Positions 49,513 through 53,626 of a stretch of 53,626 nt of DNA are shown one piece after another. How positions within the stretch are numbered: the first letter of the stretch is position 1; each line of letters begins with the position of its first letter. The stretch is from the NCBI GenBank assembly GCA_903822075.1, contig CAIJNK010000009.1, positions 1-53,626 of the forward strand, written 5' to 3'. A model generated the notes under the pieces. That model was not told where the DNA came from and searched no databases. It saw only the letters and a program-made list of their open reading frames with translations. Made by a program: the position numbers and the translations under genes. The DNA is from an uncultured bacterium (GTDB taxonomy: Bacteria; Patescibacteriota; Minisyncoccia; Phycocordibacterales; GWA1-40-21).

Positions 49513-51426
49513 ATGTTTACAATTAAAAAGTCTCCGCACAACCCCTTACTATCTCCCAGCACCAATGACCCCTGGGAAGCAAAAGCGGTCTTCAACTGGT
49601 GTCCAGTCAAAGATGGCAAGAAGATGCATTACGTGTATCGGGCGATGTCCTCGACTGAATCATATTTTGGCAGCAACATAAGTATCTCTTCCATCGGCTA
49701 CACCTCAAGTCATGATGGAATTAACTTTTCCGAAAGAAGACAACTTATCGCTCCGGAATACGATTGGGAAAAATATGGCTGTGAGGATCCGCGAGTGACA
49801 AAAATGGGAAATAAATTCTATATTTTTTATACCGCCCTCTCAAATTATCCGTATAACGCCCAAGGAATTAAAATTGCTGTCGGTATCACAAAAGATTTTA
49901 AGAAAATAGAAGAAAAGCATTTAATTACTCCTTTTAACGCTAAAGCGATGGCTCTTTTTCCAGAAAAGATAAACGGTAAATATGTGGCTATCTTGTCAGT
50001 CAACACCGACCTGCCGCCCGCAAAAATATGTTTTGCCGAATTTGATAATTTGGAAGACATGTGGGATCAAAAATATTGGGAAAAATGGTATCAAGAACTA
50101 GACTCTCACTGTATCGACCCTCGTCGATCAAAGAATGACCACGTCGAGGTGGGTGCGGTGCCGGTTAAAACTAAAAAAGGTTGGTTGTTGATTTATAGCC
50201 ATATTGAAAATTATTTCAAAGATAACAATCCTTTTGTTAAAGTTTTTGGCATCGAGGCCCTGCTACTAGACTCCAAAAATCCGAAAAAAATCATCGGGTT
50301 TACCAACGGTCCTATGTTTGCCCCCTCGGAAATTTATGAAAAATATGGTCAAATTCCAGATATTGTTTTTCCTTCTGGAAGTCAAATTAATAAGAATAGT
50401 CTGAGTATATACTACGGCGCCGCCGACACCGTTTGTGCAGTAGCCAATGTCAACCTTGATGATCTTCTTGATAGCATGAAGCCTGGCTCGATTGATACGT
50501 ACTGTGTGAGATATGATAAAAACCCCATATTGAGCGCACGGCCTGGAGTGGCCTGGGAAGCACATGGAGTTTTTAATCCTGCCTCCATTCAAATAGGAAA
50601 TATTACCCATATACTTTACCGTGCTATGTCTCAAGATGACACATCGTACATTGGTTATGCCAGCTCCAAAGACGGCTACACCATAACGAGCCGAGATGCT
50701 GAACCGATATATATTCCAAGAGAAAATTTTGAAAATAAAACTCACTCCGGAAATTCCGGCTGCGAAGACCCGCGCCTGACAATTATTGATGACCAGATTT
50801 ACATGTGTTACACGGCATACGACGGGACTAATCCGCCACGAGTAGCACTTACCTCAATTAGCCTGGATAATTTTAAGAACAAGAAATGGGATTGGAAAAA
50901 ACCAGTTTTAATCTCCCCCGAAAACACTGACGACAAAGATGCTTGCGTCTTTCCGGAAATGATAAATGGAAAATATTTAGTCCTCCACCGAGTAAATTCG
51001 GATATTTGTGCCGACTACGTTGATTCTCTGGATTTTACAAATGGGGCACTCCAGGTAGCTACGCCGATAATTCTACCACGAAAAGGTATGTGGGATAGTG
51101 AAAAAGTTGGTATTACCGCTCCGCCAATAAAAACCAAAAAAGGGTGGCTGGTCCTTTATCATGGTGTTTCCGCAAATCACCATACTTACAGGGTAGGTCT
51201 AGCTCTTTTGGATCTCAAAAATCCCTTGGATGTAATAGCTAGGGCTAGTCAACCAATAATGCAGCCAGAAACAATTTACGAAAAAGTAGGAATGATTCCT
51301 AATGTCGTTTTTCCTTGCGGGACAGCCACCAGAAAATCAACCTTGTTTATTTATTACGGCGGCGCCGACAGCGTGGTAGGCGTAGCGACTGTATCACTGA
51401 AAAAACTGCTGGATTCCCTGCTCTAG
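49513..51426 (+). CDS. Duplicated GH130 protein with two catalytic modules
   Basis: A 637-residue protein with two GH130 modules: about 1-325 with YGCEDPRV (Asp near 92) and about 330-637 with SGCEDPRL (Asp near 419). The spacing between the two motifs is about 327 residues, one full domain. Both halves end in an IYYG[AG]AD block (SIYYGAADTVCAVA and FIYYGGADSVVGVA). Each module should act on beta-mannosides; a fused pair suggests processive or two-specificity cleavage. It follows the first GH130 gene by 2 nt (operon). Confidence 0.9.
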   Translation: MFTIKKSPHNPLLSPSTNDPWEAKAVFNWCPVKDGKKMHYVYRAMSSTESYFGSNISISSIGYTSSHDGINFSERRQLIAPEYDWEKYGCEDPRVTKMGNKFYIFYTALSNYPYNAQGIKIAVGITKDFKKIEEKHLITPFNAKAMALFPEKINGKYVAILSVNTDLPPAKICFAEFDNLEDMWDQKYWEKWYQELDSHCIDPRRSKNDHVEVGAVPVKTKKGWLLIYSHIENYFKDNNPFVKVFGIEALLLDSKNPKKIIGFTNGPMFAPSEIYEKYGQIPDIVFPSGSQINKNSLSIYYGAADTVCAVANVNLDDLLDSMKPGSIDTYCVRYDKNPILSARPGVAWEAHGVFNPASIQIGNITHILYRAMSQDDTSYIGYASSKDGYTITSRDAEPIYIPRENFENKTHSGNSGCEDPRLTIIDDQIYMCYTAYDGTNPPRVALTSISLDNFKNKKWDWKKPVLISPENTDDKDACVFPEMINGKYLVLHRVNSDICADYVDSLDFTNGALQVATPIILPRKGMWDSEKVGITAPPIKTKKGWLVLYHGVSANHHTYRVGLALLDLKNPLDVIARASQPIMQPETIYEKVGMIPNVVFPCGTATRKSTLFIYYGGADSVVGVATVSLKKLLDSLL

Positions 51427-51428
51427 AT

Positions 51429-52328
51429 TTAGTCAAAGATACTAGCTAAATATTTATCAATCTCGCGCTGATCCATATCAGAAAAATTTATCCCATCATT
51501 ATGTAATCTGGTTGCGAGCTCGACCCCCACAAAACGCCAATGCCAAGGTTCATACTGGTAGTAAGCATTATTTTTTGGATAAGATAGAATAAAACCATAT
51601 CTATAAGCGTATTTAGTGAGCCAATCAAAAGCAGGAGTTTTGTCGAAACTAATATCCAAAACCGGCTTTAAACCGCTAGTTGTAAGATCAACGGCCGTAC
51701 CCAACTGATGCTCGGAATAACCCTGATCAGCGGAGAACTGGTTGGCACCGCTGCCGTAAGTCACCAGATAGCTGCTTTTTAAACTTGATTGGGTACCAAA
51801 AGAACGATAGGCAGAACTAATTTCCAAAGAAACATTATCTCGGCCGGCCCGACTCATCATTCGCTCCAAAAAAGGCAGCGCTGAGGCATGGAACTGTAAA
51901 CTCTTGGTTTGGTCATATAAATATTGCCCATCTATAGTATCCAAACTCATTGGTACGTAGTTGTCACTCAAAAAATATACTTTGGAGTATTTTTGCAAGA
52001 GCTCTTTGTCTGTCTTGGATAGTTTTTCCAATGTTCCGACTGTCCCAGCGATATCATTAATATTTTCTTCTAAAGTCTGCCTCTGGTCCGCCACGTTTTG
52101 AGCTAACTCCTGCCCGGTCAAGGTAGTTGAGGCTAATACCGCCTCCAGATTAAGCAGTTTTTGGTTCAAATTACGATCCGACGAAAGCGTATCGGCTTGT
52201 AAGCCTTTAATGTTGTAAAACAAAAAACCGACGCTACCGGCTAAAATAAGTAGAAAAATAAACACTATTATCACCATAATCACGACCTCACGCTGACTTG
52301 CCCAATGTTTTTGAAAAAATTCTTTCAT
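51429..52328 (-). CDS. VanY-type D-Ala-D-Ala carboxypeptidase (M15B)
   Basis: A 299-residue membrane-anchored peptidase: one N-terminal helix (about 14-37), a coiled-coil-like linker (about 40-125) and an M15 domain. It has SSAYRSFGTQ, the zinc motif GYSEHQLGTAVDL (His/Asp ligands) and EPWHWRFVG. It trims D-Ala from peptidoglycan precursors. The ATG at 52328 is chosen because TATAAT (52336-52341) ends 7 nt upstream (leaderless). Two earlier ATGs overlap that box. Confidence 0.9.
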   Translation of the reverse strand: MKEFFQKHWASQREVVIMVIIVFIFLLILAGSVGFLFYNIKGLQADTLSSDRNLNQKLLNLEAVLASTTLTGQELAQNVADQRQTLEENINDIAGTVGTLEKLSKTDKELLQKYSKVYFLSDNYVPMSLDTIDGQYLYDQTKSLQFHASALPFLERMMSRAGRDNVSLEISSAYRSFGTQSSLKSSYLVTYGSGANQFSADQGYSEHQLGTAVDLTTSGLKPVLDISFDKTPAFDWLTKYAYRYGFILSYPKNNAYYQYEPWHWRFVGVELATRLHNDGINFSDMDQREIDKYLASIFD

Positions 52329-52355
52329 ACTGGCCATTATAGCATAAATTAACAA

Positions 52356-52666
52356 GAAATTTAACTAGGTCTGTTATATTTTGGCCTTATCAAGGAAAAA
52401 TTAATTCATCGATAAATACATGAAAATAATAACAAGACTTTCTTTCCTGATTATTGCTCTCCTTTTTTTCTTTTTTTCCACCGTCTTGAATGGACTGGCA
52501 TACATGTGACGACAAAGACAAAGCTTAATCATAAATTTAACCATATTACATATACTAAATTCATGAAAAAAATTGCAAGGAGTTTCTCTGTGATGATTTT
52601 GATGTCAAAAAAACAAACCAAAAGTCGAAAATTATAAGCCATTTAATAATAAATAAAATTAAAAAA
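52356..52666 (+). other. Intergenic region with two possible tiny ORFs
   Basis: Holds a 29-codon signal-peptide-like ORF (52420-52509) and a 24-codon ORF (52563-52637), the latter with TATACT 6 nt before its ATG. Beyond these I see no clear gene. Both could be decayed 5' ends of older genes or short secreted/leader peptides. Confidence 0.35.
52420..52509 (+). CDS. 29-aa hydrophobic signal-like ORF
   Basis: MKIITRLSFLIIALLFFFFS then TVLNGLAYM and stop: a full signal-peptide profile without a mature domain. Probably a remnant or a membrane micropeptide. Low confidence. Confidence 0.3.
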   Translation: MKIITRLSFLIIALLFFFFSTVLNGLAYM

Positions 52667-53626
52667 ATGAACGTCATAAAAAAAATATCTTTCGTCGGAA
52701 TGTTACTGGCCTCATTGTTAGGGTCATCTTTCTTTTCAACCATACCAAACATGGTTTCCGCCGCCGCTACATCTTCTCAAACTACAAACCCCGTCTTAAC
52801 TTCCATCACTCTTGCACCAAGCAATCCAACTCTATCCGTCGGTAGCACTACACAATTCACAGCCACCGGCTTGGATCAGAATGGCGTGGCTTTAGTGACT
52901 CAACCATCCTTTGACTGGAACAGCTCAAACACGGCCATAGGAACAATCAATTTGAATACCGGAATTTTCATCGGCTTGGCAAATGGAACTTCAACAATCA
53001 TGGTTACCTCTGAAGGCACAACCGTTATGTCCACTAGCACGATAGCGACAGTTACAGCACCTCAAGTTGCAACTTCATCCTTAATGGTCACTAAGATTAC
53101 CCCGATTAAAACTACCGCCATCGCCGATAATACCTACACCGACGGCTGGAAATGGGTATTTGATGTCACCGTCCCAACCAATGAGACGCAGGTGGGAATG
53201 AAATTTGCTGATTGGGTTTCCGGCTCAAACATAATCCCAGCCACCGGCAATATCCGCTATTTTTCATCACAGTCAACTAATGCTAACTCCGAATCAAACG
53301 CTGTATCCATCACTGCCGCCAATACCTATCCGACAACTGACATGATTTTAATCGGTGACTTGGATAGTAATTCAACCGATCGACAGATTCAGATAACCGT
53401 GGAGGTAAAGACACCCACCGGTACAGCTGTCGGGTCCTACTCAACCGTTTATGGAATACAGTCAACTGCTCCTACCTCTGCGCCTTCCAACATCACCGCC
53501 ATCGCCACTTCAACTGATATCAACGTCCCAATCGAAACTGCCACGAGCTCAATTCCTTTCCCAGCTACAGTTGATGTTACCTTGAGTAATGGCGCTACCA
53601 CCACCCTCCCAGTGGTCTGGAATTCT
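52667..53626 (+). CDS. Surface protein with bacterial Ig-like domains (partial)
   Basis: At least 320 residues, open to the end of the window. A signal peptide (about 1-34, FFSTIPNMVSAAA) is followed by a Big_2-like domain (about 45-140: SITLAPSNPTLSVGSTTQFT and VTSEGTTVMSTSTIATVT). A second domain follows (about 150-270), then a Big_4-like domain begins (VDVTLSNGATTTLPVVW). Probably a large cell-surface adhesin-like protein, as in many CPR genomes. No Shine-Dalgarno is visible before the ATG. Confidence 0.85.
   Translation, partial: MNVIKKISFVGMLLASLLGSSFFSTIPNMVSAAATSSQTTNPVLTSITLAPSNPTLSVGSTTQFTATGLDQNGVALVTQPSFDWNSSNTAIGTINLNTGIFIGLANGTSTIMVTSEGTTVMSTSTIATVTAPQVATSSLMVTKITPIKTTAIADNTYTDGWKWVFDVTVPTNETQVGMKFADWVSGSNIIPATGNIRYFSSQSTNANSESNAVSITAANTYPTTDMILIGDLDSNSTDRQIQITVEVKTPTGTAVGSYSTVYGIQSTAPTSAPSNITAIATSTDINVPIETATSSIPFPATVDVTLSNGATTTLPVVWNS

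Noticed and set aside
1-53626. CRISPR array, insertion sequence or prophage
   Set aside because: No regularly spaced repeats, transposase, integrase or phage structural genes were seen.

Overview
The window looks like chromosomal DNA from a member of the Candidate Phyla Radiation (Patescibacteria), probably a Parcubacteria-like lineage. The evidence is indirect: a dense mosaic of short operons, standard genetic code with TGA used as stop, tRNA genes with no encoded CCA, a DnaX without its zinc module, a two-module Cys-rich MazG-like protein, an ECF sigma/MacAB efflux operon, and many short proteins without recognisable homologues. No rRNA, CRISPR array, insertion sequence or prophage was seen. 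Nothing could be searched; family names come from motifs read in the translated sequence.

Layout. 0-5.2 kb: a six-gene minus-strand operon running from an ECF sigma factor through two small membrane-anchored proteins to a MacA-like adaptor and a split MacB-like ABC exporter. 5.2-13.3 kb: ABC-F ATPase, methyltransferase, EamA transporter, CYTH protein, shortened NDK-like protein, TrmH-family RNA methyltransferase, Fe/Mn superoxide dismutase and two tandem M14 carboxypeptidase-like proteins, the second lacking catalytic residues. 13.4-15.9 kb: divergent ATP-dependent DNA-ligase-like protein and an unknown gene. 15.9-28 kb: accessory region with NUDIX, MazG-like, ASCH, methyltransferases, LysE, S51 peptidase, histidine phosphatase, ClpP-like protein and unknowns. 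28-31.6 kb: tRNA-Gln, a possible LAGLIDADG-related protein, a candidate structured RNA, dnaX, and three tandem micro transcription units. 31.6-44.8 kb: housekeeping core (dus, ftsQ-like, serS, dprA, topA, relA/spoT, parB, tRNA-Leu, miaA, tRNA-Trp, rpmG). 44.9-53.6 kb: a secreted-protein operon, mannose-related genes with two multidomain GH130 proteins, a VanY-type carboxypeptidase, and an Ig-like surface protein that runs off the end.

The most striking pattern is two kinds of gene start. Many housekeeping genes (trmH family, dus, dnaX, relA/spoT, parB, topA, sod and others) have a -10 box ending only 6-10 nt before the start codon and no Shine-Dalgarno sequence, so they are probably transcribed leaderless. 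A second set, including the NDK-like and ligase-like genes and many unknown or tiny genes, has a near-consensus promoter (TTGAC-type -35, 16-17 nt spacer), a leader with a Shine-Dalgarno-like sequence, and usually a strong intrinsic terminator. In three places a gene of the leaderless set and a neighbour on the opposite strand have interlocking divergent promoters. The tiny SD-led units between dnaX and dus and upstream of dprA, and the roughly 350-nt RNA candidate downstream of dnaX, are the best places to look for undescribed biology.
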